In this document: positions 26,337-37,000 of the stretch, in pieces
Position numbering within the stretch: the stretch's first letter is position 1
How the letters are laid out: the number at the start of each line of letters is the position of its first letter
NCBI RefSeq assembly: GCF_045629565.1
Contig: NZ_JAZQRL010000101.1
Coordinates: forward strand, 1-64,000
Direction: 5' to 3'
Length of the DNA stretch: 64,000 bases
Source: Arcticibacter sp045629565
GTDB lineage: Bacteria; Bacteroidota; Bacteroidia; Sphingobacteriales; Sphingobacteriaceae
Translations under genes and position numbers: made by a program
Notes under the pieces: model-generated
What the model was told of the DNA's origin: nothing
Seen by the model: the letters and a program-made list of their open reading frames with translations, nothing else
Database searches by the model: none

Positions 26337-27578
26337 TCAGTTTGGGCTGAGACGAAGCATAAGCACGTCGTGCGACGGTACGGTTGTCTTTAGCGGCCTA
26401 TTAGTTGTCCCTAGTTCTTTCTTCGTCCAGAGATTTCTGATTTTGTATCCGCCCAACTTTTTACCAAGATCCCTTTTAGCCAGCGAATCCTGAACAAGTT
26501 CTTTGGTCCAGTCGAAACTTACCTCCTGCGCGTTATCATTTCTGTTCAAAAAGCAAACCGCCCACTTTCCATCCTTCAAAGGCTTAAACCACGTTTCAAG
26601 CTTGTCTTTGACACTGTACTTAAATCCCTGCACTCCCAAGGAATCCTGATTAATAGCGATTACCTCCTTGTTCGTCAGGATACCGATAGTCTCCTTATTC
26701 ATAGAACGAAGATCATTGCCTGCAATGAGTGGAGCGGCGATCATCGCCCACATACTGAAATGAGCCCTATCTTCATTCACCACCATACCATTACCCACTT
26801 CCAGCATGTCTGGATCGTTCCAATGACCGGGACCGGCATACTGTCGCAAACCCTTTTGTTTATCCAGGATTTGCATGACACCGAAAGACTTCCATGTGCC
26901 GTGATCTTCTATACAATCAAAGCAGTTAAAAATATCGCCTGTTGTACGCCAGAGATGGCCAACCGCCGGCCCCCATTTCCAAGGCTCATCATTACCCCAT
27001 TCACAAATACTGAGCACCATTGGCCTACCGGCATTCTTAAGCGCTGCCGCAATTGTCTTATAGGCCCCCTCAGCCTTCAAGCCCTCCGTATTGCACCAGT
27101 CATATTTCAGGTAGTCCACGCCCCATTTGGCATAAGTTAACGCGTCCTGAAATTCGTACCCCCTACTTCCTGGTCTTCCTCCGCATGTCTGAGATCCGGC
27201 ATCTGAGTAAAGCCCCATTTTCAGCCCTTTCGAATGAATATAGTCGGCAAGCGCTTTCATTCCTGATGGAAAACGCTCGGCGTCCGGTTGGATAAAACCA
27301 AGACTATCACGGTCTCCATGCCAACAATCGTCCAGATTAATGTACTCATAACCCGCATCACGCATGCCCGAGGACACCATGACGTCTGCGATTTCCCTTA
27401 TCAGCGTTTCATTGATATTGCAGGCAAACTTGTTCCAGCTATTCCAGCCCATCGGGGGAGTCAGCGCAAGACCGTCGAATTTCGTATAATCCTGTATATA
27501 GTTATTTCCTTGTGCACCAGCTTCAAGAGCCGAAAGAACAACCAAACAGAGAGCAATAAAAAGCTTTTTCATCTTCAT
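26337..27578 (-). CDS. GH27 alpha-galactosidase, exported
   Basis: A 413-residue GH27 enzyme with a signal peptide ending near EAGAQ (residue 23). Landmarks are TPPMGWNSWNKFACNINE (about 40-57), INLDDCW, and the nucleophile Asp160 in LKYDWCN. The acid/base candidate is Asp215 in RTTGDI. A C-terminal beta-sandwich region follows. It would remove alpha-1,6-galactose side chains of galactomannan. It lies 158 bases after the GH3 stop on the same strand, so it may have its own promoter, though no clear -7 box was found. Confidence 0.93.
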   Translation of the reverse strand: MKMKKLFIALCLVVLSALEAGAQGNNYIQDYTKFDGLALTPPMGWNSWNKFACNINETLIREIADVMVSSGMRDAGYEYINLDDCWHGDRDSLGFIQPDAERFPSGMKALADYIHSKGLKMGLYSDAGSQTCGGRPGSRGYEFQDALTYAKWGVDYLKYDWCNTEGLKAEGAYKTIAAALKNAGRPMVLSICEWGNDEPWKWGPAVGHLWRTTGDIFNCFDCIEDHGTWKSFGVMQILDKQKGLRQYAGPGHWNDPDMLEVGNGMVVNEDRAHFSMWAMIAAPLIAGNDLRSMNKETIGILTNKEVIAINQDSLGVQGFKYSVKDKLETWFKPLKDGKWAVCFLNRNDNAQEVSFDWTKELVQDSLAKRDLGKKLGGYKIRNLWTKKELGTTNRPLKTTVPSHDVLMLRLSPN

Positions 27579-27736
27579 GATTTAAATGAATACATCTTAG
27601 GCATCTTGTACTAAAACAATACATATGGGTAATTTTTCAATTTCAGAAAGACACTCCCCCTTACGCTTTTTGCATGAACTGACTATTATAGCTACAGACA
27701 TTAAAGTAATCATGCCAAAAATTCGGCCTGCAATCA

Positions 27737-29986
27737 TTACTGGAAGTTAAACGAAGCGTTCAATCCTCCTACAGAAAGCTTAAAGGCTCCCGGCTCTGTT
27801 ACGCGCTGCAAATCACTATTAATGAATGAGATATCCTCAGATGTTACATTAAAAGTAAGTTCCCTCGACTCGCCAGGTTTAAGGTCAACCTTTTTAAAGC
27901 CGCGGAGCCGCCTCACTTCCGGAGTAATGGAGGCTACCAGATCACTTACAAAAAGTAAGGCTGTTTCTTTCCCGGCAACCTTCCCGTTATTTGTCACAGT
28001 TACGCTGACACGAAGAGGGCTGCCAGCCTTCAGCTCTGAGGAATTAAGTTTCAGACCCGAATAGACAAAAGATGTGTAGCTTAACCCATGACCAAATTCC
28101 CATTGAGGATTATAACCTGCGGCAGGATCGAATTCTGAAGTCTCTGTATGCTTATGATAATAATTTGTCAGACTATTGGTATGCCGGGGGTATGTATAGG
28201 GAAGCCTTCCACTAGGATTAATCACACCGGCCAGAACATCAGCTACTACATTACCACCTTCATTTCCGAGAAGGTAAGTATGCAGCACCGCTTTACTGAA
28301 TGGTTCTATCTCAGAGATTACCCGGGGCCTTCCTTCCGTAAGCACATAAACCACAGGCTTTCCAGTGGCGGCAAGTGCCTTAGCTAATTCTATTTGAGAT
28401 GCAGATATAGTAAGCGCATCAATATTTCCGGGGGTTTCAGTATAGCTGTCCTCCCCGATACACAATACAATCACATCTGCTGATGACGCTTTGCCAACAG
28501 CGTCTTTTATACCGCTCGCTTCAGTGAACGTCGAGCCTCCAGAATAAGCTACATTTTCGGAACCAAATACCGATGCAATGGCCTCCAGGATAGTGTTCTT
28601 TCCTCTTTCCGTTTCATCGGAATTGGTTCCCTGCCAGTTACGCGCCCACCCGCCATTTAAAGCTCTCATACTGGCAGCTGAAGGGCCGGTAACCAGAATC
28701 TTCGTACCTTTTCTGAGCGGAAGCAGCTGAGCTTCGTTTTTCAAGAGTGTAATACATTCAGCCGCCAAGTCATAATTAAGGCGATTATGCTCGGTACTAT
28801 TAAACAACGGATAGTCATTCGCATCTCCCACAGGCTGCTCAAACAAACCTGTCTCATATTTAACCTTCAATATTCGGCTCACGGCATCGTCTATACGGCT
28901 CATGCTTACCTTGCCTTCCCTTACCAGCGCAATCAGGTCATCACAGAAGGTGAAGTCTGTCGGAACCATGCTCATGTCTATTCCCGCATTAATGGCTATC
29001 ATCACGGCTTCTTTGTTATCAGCCGCAACCTTGTGACGTTGATACAGGTACTGAATATCCTGCCAGTCGCTGACGGCAAACCCTTTGAAGCCGAGCTCGC
29101 CTTTCAAAATATCCGTCAATAGATGCTTACTGGCATGAACGGGCACACCATTGATTTCCCCACTGTTCACCATTACAGTCTTTGCCCCTTGCTTTATGGC
29201 AGCAGCAAACTGTGGTAGAAAATACTCCCGGAGTTCGCGTTCAGGTATCCATGCCGGGGTACGGTCATGCCCACTTAGTGGCATGCTATAACCCATATAA
29301 TGCTTTAGACAGGAAGCAACATGATAGCGGTCAATAATCGCAGCGCTTCCTTCGTAGCCTTTAACGACCGCATTCCCCATTTCTTTTACCAGATAGGGAT
29401 CTTCTCCGTAAGTTTCCCAGATACGCGGCCAGGCCGGATGCCTGCCCAAATCAAGAACCGGACTGAAATTCCACGGGATAAAGGCCGCCCTGGTTTCATA
29501 AGCTGCTATTTCTGCAGCCTTCGCCGCCATGGCCACATTAAATGATGCCGCCTGAGCGATTTGCTGAGGAAAAAGCACAGCTTCAAGAGTATAGTTATTT
29601 CCCCGTATAGCATCGATGCCATAAAGCACAGGAATTTTCAGCCGCTCCTGCAAAGCCAGCTTTTGGATAGTCTCAATCCTCTTCTGCCAAAGCGACAATG
29701 TTTGTGCATCTCCACCAACATTAAGCATGGAGCCTACCTTGTATTTCTGAATCGCAGTTTTCAATTTTGCCTCATCAAAGACATGCGGTTCAACAGGTAC
29801 TCCATTAGCCGTTTTAAGAAACGCCTCAATGCTGATTTGCGTCATCTGCCCCACCTTTTCTTGGAGCGTCATTTTAGACAGTAGAGTATTTATGTTTCTA
29901 TCTATTAATGCAGGAGACATAGTGCTTTGTGATTTTACTGTAACAACGACTGCAAACATGCAAGCTGTAAGGATGTGCTTCTTCAT
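27737..29986 (-). CDS. GH3 beta-glucosidase-type hydrolase, exported
   Basis: A 749-residue GH3 enzyme of BglX type with a signal peptide (about 1-20). The N-terminal barrel has KIPVLYGIDAIRGNNY, RHPAWPRIWETYGEDP and the nucleophile Asp in FAVSDWQDI. The second domain has the late IVLCIGEDSYTE segment and LPYTYPRH. A fibronectin-III-like C-terminal domain (about 645-745) follows. It probably trims glucosyl or mannosyl ends of (gluco)mannan pieces; which sugar cannot be told. Its ATG overlaps the GH5 stop (ATGA), so the upstream in-frame start at 30034 is unlikely. Confidence 0.92.
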   Translation of the reverse strand: MKKHILTACMFAVVVTVKSQSTMSPALIDRNINTLLSKMTLQEKVGQMTQISIEAFLKTANGVPVEPHVFDEAKLKTAIQKYKVGSMLNVGGDAQTLSLWQKRIETIQKLALQERLKIPVLYGIDAIRGNNYTLEAVLFPQQIAQAASFNVAMAAKAAEIAAYETRAAFIPWNFSPVLDLGRHPAWPRIWETYGEDPYLVKEMGNAVVKGYEGSAAIIDRYHVASCLKHYMGYSMPLSGHDRTPAWIPERELREYFLPQFAAAIKQGAKTVMVNSGEINGVPVHASKHLLTDILKGELGFKGFAVSDWQDIQYLYQRHKVAADNKEAVMIAINAGIDMSMVPTDFTFCDDLIALVREGKVSMSRIDDAVSRILKVKYETGLFEQPVGDANDYPLFNSTEHNRLNYDLAAECITLLKNEAQLLPLRKGTKILVTGPSAASMRALNGGWARNWQGTNSDETERGKNTILEAIASVFGSENVAYSGGSTFTEASGIKDAVGKASSADVIVLCIGEDSYTETPGNIDALTISASQIELAKALAATGKPVVYVLTEGRPRVISEIEPFSKAVLHTYLLGNEGGNVVADVLAGVINPSGRLPYTYPRHTNSLTNYYHKHTETSEFDPAAGYNPQWEFGHGLSYTSFVYSGLKLNSSELKAGSPLRVSVTVTNNGKVAGKETALLFVSDLVASITPEVRRLRGFKKVDLKPGESRELTFNVTSEDISFINSDLQRVTEPGAFKLSVGGLNASFNFQ

Positions 29987-31299
29987 GAATTTTTTTGTAA
30001 TAGTGTATCTGCAAACGATTTGATAAGACTCCATGTAGTGGCATCGCTATCGAATATGGAATTAAGTCCTTGCTCTTCCTGAGGCGGGTCTCCCATAAAG
30101 TCATCTCCTTCCTTCCAAAACAGCTGACCTTCCCTGGGCCTGGCCATGCCTCCGAAAGACCAGATATTGCAACCCGAGATAACATCTCCAGTCTCATGAC
30201 TCCTACGTAGCACAGAAAAGACTGCTTTAAAGTATTGATCCCTGGCCGTAGTTGCGCCGGCAGGCGAAAACAAATGCTGATCCCTTGGTAATCCGAACTC
30301 TTCGATTACCATCGGCTTCCTAAGTGCGCGGGCTATACCCACATGCCGGGATATATATTCGTCTGATCTTTTGATGACTTCCTTAACCTGCGCATTTATA
30401 TCGGTGCCCTTAAACCATTGCCAGTTTTTTGGCCAGATATGAACAGTCAGATAGTCTACCTGAGGCGGAGTATGGATCTCTCTAAACAGTTCAGCCGATT
30501 CATCAGTACCCATTATGCCCTCTGTTCCTATCGTAACGAGATGGTTTTTATCCTTGCTTTTAATATACGAAGCTACAGAAGATGTCCATCTTTTGTAGTC
30601 CTCAACAGCCGAGGTACGCATCGGACGTGGCTCGTTGGCCAGCTGCCATGCCATAATTGCCGGATCATGAATATAAGGGCGCCCAGTATACTTGTTTACG
30701 CGATTCATAATAAAGTCTACCTGCTTTAGATAAGCCTGCTTGCAGGGCTCACAACTGTAAAACATACTGGTGTTATCTCTTAGTCCGTCCCAGCTCATTT
30801 TACTCTGCATGGTAGAATCAGAAATTTTCTTGTTCCAATTAAGATATTGGAGAAATCCTCCACTCCATTCCCAATTATTGCTCAGATACAGTACAGCCAC
30901 CATATCCCTCTTAGCCATTTCAGAAAGGAGATAGTCCAGTCCCCGCAGAATGTCCGGCTGAAATCTTCCTTGCTCCGGCTGCAAGCTGGGTCTAAGTCTC
31001 TCCACTCCGTTCACCAGTCCGTACCCCTCCGAACCAGCCAGCACCCGTAAATTATTCACACCCTGTGATTTCAAAAAATCCAATTCCTTTTTTACCCGCT
31101 CTTTTCCCTTAGTGCTATCCTTACCAATGGCAAGCATCCCTCCATACCAGTAGTTGACGCCAATAAAATAGTACGGCTTATTATTACGTATAAACTGATG
31201 ACCTTGCCGGGATATGAACCCAACGTCCTTTGCTTCAATAGCGCAAAACGCAAATGCCATCATAACAATGAGTGAGAAAACCTTTCGTTTACAATGCAT
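29983..31299 (-). CDS. GH5 (subfamily 7-like) endo-beta-1,4-mannanase, exported
   Basis: A 438-residue GH5 enzyme with a signal peptide ending near CAIEA (residue 23). It shows YFIGVNYWYGGML (about 44-56), LRVLAGSEGYG, LSNNWEWSGGF, the acid/base Glu223 in QLANEPRP and the nucleophile Glu334 in VIEEFGLPR. These features match GH5_7 mannanases of plant and bacterial type. It would cut the mannan backbone. It is coupled to the GH3 gene and follows the surface-binding lipoprotein in the SusC operon. Confidence 0.93.
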   Translation of the reverse strand: MHCKRKVFSLIVMMAFAFCAIEAKDVGFISRQGHQFIRNNKPYYFIGVNYWYGGMLAIGKDSTKGKERVKKELDFLKSQGVNNLRVLAGSEGYGLVNGVERLRPSLQPEQGRFQPDILRGLDYLLSEMAKRDMVAVLYLSNNWEWSGGFLQYLNWNKKISDSTMQSKMSWDGLRDNTSMFYSCEPCKQAYLKQVDFIMNRVNKYTGRPYIHDPAIMAWQLANEPRPMRTSAVEDYKRWTSSVASYIKSKDKNHLVTIGTEGIMGTDESAELFREIHTPPQVDYLTVHIWPKNWQWFKGTDINAQVKEVIKRSDEYISRHVGIARALRKPMVIEEFGLPRDQHLFSPAGATTARDQYFKAVFSVLRRSHETGDVISGCNIWSFGGMARPREGQLFWKEGDDFMGDPPQEEQGLNSIFDSDATTWSLIKSFADTLLQKNS

Positions 31300-31352
31300 A
31301 GTACTAGTTTAGAGAAGTGACGCCTGGCTAACCTAACCAAGCGTTGGGGTCA

Positions 31353-32420
31353 CTATTTAATGAAAATTACATCATCAAAGTATAAAACTTCATCCTGATT
31401 GTCGGGACCCGGTATCCAGAAACCAAGTTGCTTGAATGCTTCACCTTTCTTCCACAACTCCAGATCAGACAACTTAATCTTAAAATAGGTCCATTCATTA
31501 GCGGGCACAACAATTGGAGCCGTGCGGTCTGAATTTCCGTAGCCGCCTGCTCTTTGGTCGCCCGTGATATAGAACGTTTGTGTTTCCACCCCTCCTTTAA
31601 CCCAGAACGACAAGAATTTATAATCGGGAGAGAAAGCAATTCCAGGATCCCAGTTAGCGAACCCATTAGCGCTCCAGTTACCTTTCACATAGGTAGCTTT
31701 GAAAGACTTAGTACCCGACTTCGCTACAGCGGATGACACATCTGCTGGCCCCCATGACCCGTTTACGAAGCCGTTTTGATAGTCTTCAGTAAATATCAGG
31801 AAAGCGTTCTCTACATTCACAAATTCCTGAGTAGTCGTAATCGTTCCAGCTTCATTTGTAATGTCAAGTTTCGACTGCGCAAGCACCGTTGCAGGCATCT
31901 TCAAAGTAAGAGAGGTCGCCGTTTTGGCAACAACCTCTACTTCCTGCTCCTGCCCCTGGAGCACCACCTTAGACACATCTGCCAGGTTTTTACCCATAAC
32001 AATAATCTCTGTACCTGGAGTGTAGTTATAATTCGAAACTGTCTGCACGGTAGGTAATCCCAAGACATTAAACAAAGCTTTGAACTCAACTCCTTTACTG
32101 TTTTTGAAAATGATGTTCTGCTCGCCGGGAACCGCATCTACCGGTATCCGAAAAATAAGTGCGCTTTCCGTGTTAAAGTTAGGATTGAATGCCGCCGTAA
32201 CACTGTCCGCTTCAAACATGATACTGGTTATTCCACCTATTCCACTACCTGTGATAGTAAGCACCTCATTTCCAGCCCCTTTTTCAGGAGCTATAACATC
32301 AACTCTTGGATTAGATGATGCCTTGCTACCAGCATTATCTTCCTTTTCGCATGATGACAGCGCCAGTAAAACAGGCAATATCAAAGTCACGGAAAAGCAT
32401 GTTTTAAAGAAATTTTTCAT
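31353..32420 (-). CDS. Surface glycan-binding lipoprotein with IPT/TIG domains
   Basis: A 355-residue lipoprotein (lipobox LALSSC, Cys24). An acidic run after the Cys (EKEDN) resembles the Bacteroidota surface-export signal. Two TIG-like repeats follow (about 40-120 and 121-200: IAPEKGAGNEVLTITGSGIGG, GTEIIVMGKNL). A C-terminal carbohydrate-binding-type domain (about 205-355) ends in YFDDVIFIK. It lies directly after SusD, the usual place of a SusE/SusF-like surface glycan-binding protein. Mannan binding is inferred. Confidence 0.85.
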   Translation of the reverse strand: MKNFFKTCFSVTLILPVLLALSSCEKEDNAGSKASSNPRVDVIAPEKGAGNEVLTITGSGIGGITSIMFEADSVTAAFNPNFNTESALIFRIPVDAVPGEQNIIFKNSKGVEFKALFNVLGLPTVQTVSNYNYTPGTEIIVMGKNLADVSKVVLQGQEQEVEVVAKTATSLTLKMPATVLAQSKLDITNEAGTITTTQEFVNVENAFLIFTEDYQNGFVNGSWGPADVSSAVAKSGTKSFKATYVKGNWSANGFANWDPGIAFSPDYKFLSFWVKGGVETQTFYITGDQRAGGYGNSDRTAPIVVPANEWTYFKIKLSDLELWKKGEAFKQLGFWIPGPDNQDEVLYFDDVIFIK

Positions 32421-32450
32421 AATCTGGTTATTAGCACATTTCGCGTATGG

Positions 32451-34031
32451 TTATTTATAATAGGGTACCGCCGGCTGTAGCAGCTGCGGATCCGACACGG
32501 TTTCCGACTGCGGAATTGGCAGAAATAGCTGGCTTTCAGAAGTTAGTTTAGCTGATGCGCTATTGATGCCGCTTCCGGTATAAGAACCTCTTTCCTGAGC
32601 TTCTATGATTTGTTTTGCTCTGGCAAATCCTTGTCTCTGAATATCGAACCAGTAATCACCTTCATAAGCAAACTCCGCCCTTCTTTCTTTTAGGATAACA
32701 TCCTTTGTCAACACCGTTACCGGAACGTTATCAAAGTTACCGTTCCGGTTATGTACCTGATTAAACGCTGCAAGAGCAGATCCGTCAGTGGTTGATGCAG
32801 CATCGCCCAGCACTGCTTCGGCATAGATTAAAAGGACATCTGCATATCGGAGGATATACGTACATATATCTGATGAACCATTATCACTAAGCTTCTCGCC
32901 ATTTGAACCCGTACCTACAACATATTTCAGTGAATTCGCCCTCGTTCCATTTCTCAATGTGGTGGTCGTCTCATACTCCGTACCGGTAGTATCATATTTA
33001 AAGCCGTTAGGGAAATTGACGTTTTTCCAGTCTGCTCTCGTAAAACCATGTTCCATATTCGACCACTGCCTTCTTTTATCATTGGGAGCATAGGAGTTCA
33101 ATATGTCAATTGTAGGATACACAGATGAGTATCCGGTATTAAAATCCGGCTTTAAAAGTGTTGATGGGGCAGCATAAGCATTTACGGCATTAGCAAACCC
33201 ATATCCACCTTCAGCTATCCATTGAAGTGCAAATAAAGACTCCTGATTATTGTTAGCGGTAGAACTGGTAAACATCTTTTCATAGTCGGGATACAAGCTA
33301 TATTGGCCAGAAGCCATTACTTCACCGGCAAACTTCTTTGCATTCTCAAAATCCTTTTGATATAGATAAACCTTAGCCATCATACCGGCTGCAGAATTAC
33401 TCGATACACGTCCAACCTGATAAGGTGCAGCTGGCAGATTGTCCTTCGCATATTGGAAGTCTTCCAGAACGAACCGAAGCACATCCGCTTGTAGGTAACG
33501 GGGAATGTTGTAGTCACCTGATCCAGCCAGCACGACGGGATCCTCAACAATTGGTACGTCTTTAAAGATTCTCGCGATATAAAAATAGGCCGCTCCACGA
33601 ATAAAGCGACACTCCGCGATTGCCAGATCCAGATGGGGGGCATTCGGTGTGGCCGCCTTCTTTTGTTCGAAGGTCTTCAGCAACACTGTAGCAGTACCCG
33701 CCACTTTGTACAACGACCTCCAGGTACTGGCAACAAGACCGTCCGTACTTAGTACTGTAAAATTATTAAAGCTACCTCCATCATAGTTTACACCAGTTTC
33801 CGTTAGCATATTTCCGCTCAGCGCCTCCCCAATCGAGTGAAACGCTTTATCACTATAGTCATACCAGACCGAATTGTAAAGATATCCGGTCGCAGCGTAG
33901 ACTTCCTCAGGAGTGTTGTAATAGGTCTCCAGGGTGGGATTATTTTCCGAAGGTTGATTCAAAAAATCCTTTTTACAGGATACCAAAACCACAAGGGTTA
34001 ATACTATCAGGCTCAGTTTATATTTTTTCAT
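32451..34031 (-). CDS. SusD/RagB-family nutrient-binding outer-membrane lipoprotein
   Basis: A 526-residue SusD-like lipoprotein (lipobox LVSC, Cys19, then KKDFL). It has the family's tetratricopeptide-like helical N-terminal half with RFIRGAAYFYIARIFKDVPIV (about 143-163). The late DVLLIYAEAVLGDA and ILKERRAEFAYEGDYWFDIQRQG segments are also characteristic. It caps the SusC channel and binds the glycan at the cell surface. It starts 17 bases after the SusC stop. Confidence 0.96.
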   Translation of the reverse strand: MKKYKLSLIVLTLVVLVSCKKDFLNQPSENNPTLETYYNTPEEVYAATGYLYNSVWYDYSDKAFHSIGEALSGNMLTETGVNYDGGSFNNFTVLSTDGLVASTWRSLYKVAGTATVLLKTFEQKKAATPNAPHLDLAIAECRFIRGAAYFYIARIFKDVPIVEDPVVLAGSGDYNIPRYLQADVLRFVLEDFQYAKDNLPAAPYQVGRVSSNSAAGMMAKVYLYQKDFENAKKFAGEVMASGQYSLYPDYEKMFTSSTANNNQESLFALQWIAEGGYGFANAVNAYAAPSTLLKPDFNTGYSSVYPTIDILNSYAPNDKRRQWSNMEHGFTRADWKNVNFPNGFKYDTTGTEYETTTTLRNGTRANSLKYVVGTGSNGEKLSDNGSSDICTYILRYADVLLIYAEAVLGDAASTTDGSALAAFNQVHNRNGNFDNVPVTVLTKDVILKERRAEFAYEGDYWFDIQRQGFARAKQIIEAQERGSYTGSGINSASAKLTSESQLFLPIPQSETVSDPQLLQPAVPYYK

Positions 34032-34048
34032 TTCTCAGGTTTTAGTGG

Positions 34049-37000
34049 TTAGAACTGAACGTTTGCTCCGATTGTAAAAGTTCTTGGCGTGGGATAATGT
34101 CCGTTGTCCACATTCGGTGTCAGCACACTTTTGTTAAAAGAACCTATTTCAGGATCATACCCGCTATACTTGGTGAAGGTGTACACGTTCTGAGCAGAGA
34201 AATATACCCTTGCAGAAGACACCTTTGCTGGTTGCAGCCATTTAGATGGCAAATTGTAGCCCAGTGAAATATTCTGGATTCTGAGATAGGACCCGTCTTC
34301 TATATAACGGTCGGAGTTTCTTGTATTGTTGCTATGCCATCTGTTAACAAAACGTGGCATGTCAGAATCTGTATTACTCGCCGAATACCTGTTCAGCACT
34401 GAGGTCAGCTGATTCACGAACGGATCGTACAATGACTCTGAGTATTTGCGTGTCCAGTTATAAATCTTACCCCCCTGCACTCCTTGTAGAAAAAAGGAAA
34501 AGTCGAACCCTTTAAACTGAAACGTATTCGTTAAGCCATAGGTGAAGTCAGGGTTTGGATCCCCGATAACGGTCACATCCTCACTCCCAATCCTGCCGTC
34601 GGGCACACCATCCGGTCCACTGATGTCTTTATATCTGACATCACCTAACCACATCCCCGTAGGACCGACTGCGATCCCCCAGTCCGTTCCGTTGTTCAGC
34701 TCTGCCTCGCTGCGGAATAACCCGTCGGTTACATAGCCATAAAATGTACCGACAGCACCACCTGCCTGCGTAATATTCACTACAGACGCTGATGTAAAGT
34801 CCTGCTCTGCACCTCTCAATATTGCGCTCTGAGAATTCAGGCTAACCAGTTTATTTTTATACTTGCTAAAAATCAGGTTCGTCTTCCAACTGAAGCCCTT
34901 ACTCTGAATATTGTAACTGGTTATCCCTATGTCTATACCGCTGTTGGTCATTTCGCCCGCATTTGTAACTGGCGGCTCGATGTCCTTATATGCGTTCGCC
35001 GGTGGATTTGGATCCAATCCCGCGAATACAGGTAAAGTCGTCGATAGGATCATATCTGTCGTCGTTTTCTTGTATATATCGACGGTAACTTCAACGTTTT
35101 TATTTAGAAAGCTAGCATCGATACCACCGTTTTGCGTGGTAACGGATTCCCAACTCAAATCAGGATTGCCCACGTTAGCCGGGATTCCTCCTCCGCCAAA
35201 TGGCGAGATGCTGAACAACCGTATGTTCGTGGAATATGCATTTTGAACGGGCGAGTTTTGGTTCCCCACCGAGCCTACCCCTGCTCTGATTTTTAAATAA
35301 TTAATAAATTTCCAATCTTTGGCGAAAGGCTCATTCGTTACTGTCCATGCAGCAGATCCTGCGGAGAAGTATCCTATTCGCTTATTAGGGCCAAAACTTG
35401 AAGCACCGTCCCTTCTTAAAGATCCGCTGATAGAATATCGTCCGTCAAAGGTGTAAGTCGCCCTTCCGAAATACGACTCCATACTCCAATTTCCCTTATT
35501 CCCATTTGTTCCGGAAGGAAGAATGGTTCCCGCGTTGATCGACATAAGATTCTGTTTCAAGTCTGTGGCTGAAACAAACTGATTATCGTAATGCGATGCC
35601 TGGGCTTCGTGACCGAGTACTGCGTTTACTGAATGCTTACCAAAGCTGTTATTAAAAGTCAGATAATTACGCAGAGCCCAGTAATAGCTGTTATTACGCT
35701 CCTCTCTTAATTTGCTGGGTGATAATATGGTTTGTCCAGTGGTACTGTTTGAAATCTTCGGTTGAAACGCATGGTTCTGTGACAACTGGAAATCATAGTT
35801 CACTTCACTTCTATATTTCAAAAATCTGGTAAATCCAACTTCAGCATAGACGTTTCCGAAACCTTTACTCTGAACCGCGCCGACATCACGCAACATAGCC
35901 GTCGCAATCGGATTACCGTTAGCATTTCCAAAAGTATTGTTGCCCAAAGAGCTTGTTGTAATGAATTGTCCGCTGGCGTCACGTATAGGAGTAGCGGGAC
36001 TGTTATAAAGCACGATTGTTGTGGGTGTCTCTGTTCCGTCTGTCAGTGTAATCTTTTGGTCACTCCTCGAAAGGTTCGCACTTACACCAGCTTTAAGCCA
36101 GCTTTTTACCTGATGATCTACGGCAATTCGTGAAGATAGCCTTTCAAAGCCTGAGCCAAGTATTGTCCCTCCCTGGTCAAAATAGTTCAAAGAAAAGTAA
36201 TGTGTCGTTTTATCATTACCTCCAGAGAACGACAGTTGATGGTTTTTAATCTTCCCTTCTTGAAAAAGCGCGTCCTGCCAGTCTGTACCAGCTCCAAGAA
36301 GTAAGGGATTTGCAAACTCACCGATCGCATTTAAAGTACTGCCAGGGGAGGCCGCCTCAATTTCCGGGATCAGTGAATTGTAATATTCTGCATACTGGCG
36401 CAAATTCATCACATCCAACTTTTGCGGTACGTTTTGAAGGCCGTAATATACGTCATAGCTAATCTTACCTTCGCCGCTCCTTCCTTTCTTGGTCGTAATT
36501 AAAATCACTCCATTGGCACCTAATGATCCATATATAGCTTGCGCGGAAGCATCTTTCAGTATGTCGACTGATTCAATGTCGTTCGGGTTCAATGTTGACA
36601 AAATGCTTTGGGAAGACTGGCCCGCCTTACCTCCCAACTGATCCTGGGCGATACTATTGCTGGATGTGAGAATGGGAATACCGTCCACCACATAAAGCGG
36701 CTCGACATTGTTAACAGAGGTAATGCCCCGGATCCGCACCGAGACGCCTCCTCCAGGCTGACCGCCATTGTTTGTAATGGTGACCCCAGACACTTTACCC
36801 TGCAATGCCTGATCAAGCCCTGCAACCGGAAGGTTTTTAATATCCTTCTCTCCGACAGAGGCAATAGAAGAGGTAACATCAGATCTTCTGATAGATCCGT
36901 AACCTACCACCACCACTTCGTTAAGGTTGGTATTACCGTCAGACAGCGTAATATTTACTGTCGTCCTACTTCCGATTCGCGCTTCTTGCGGGCTCATCCC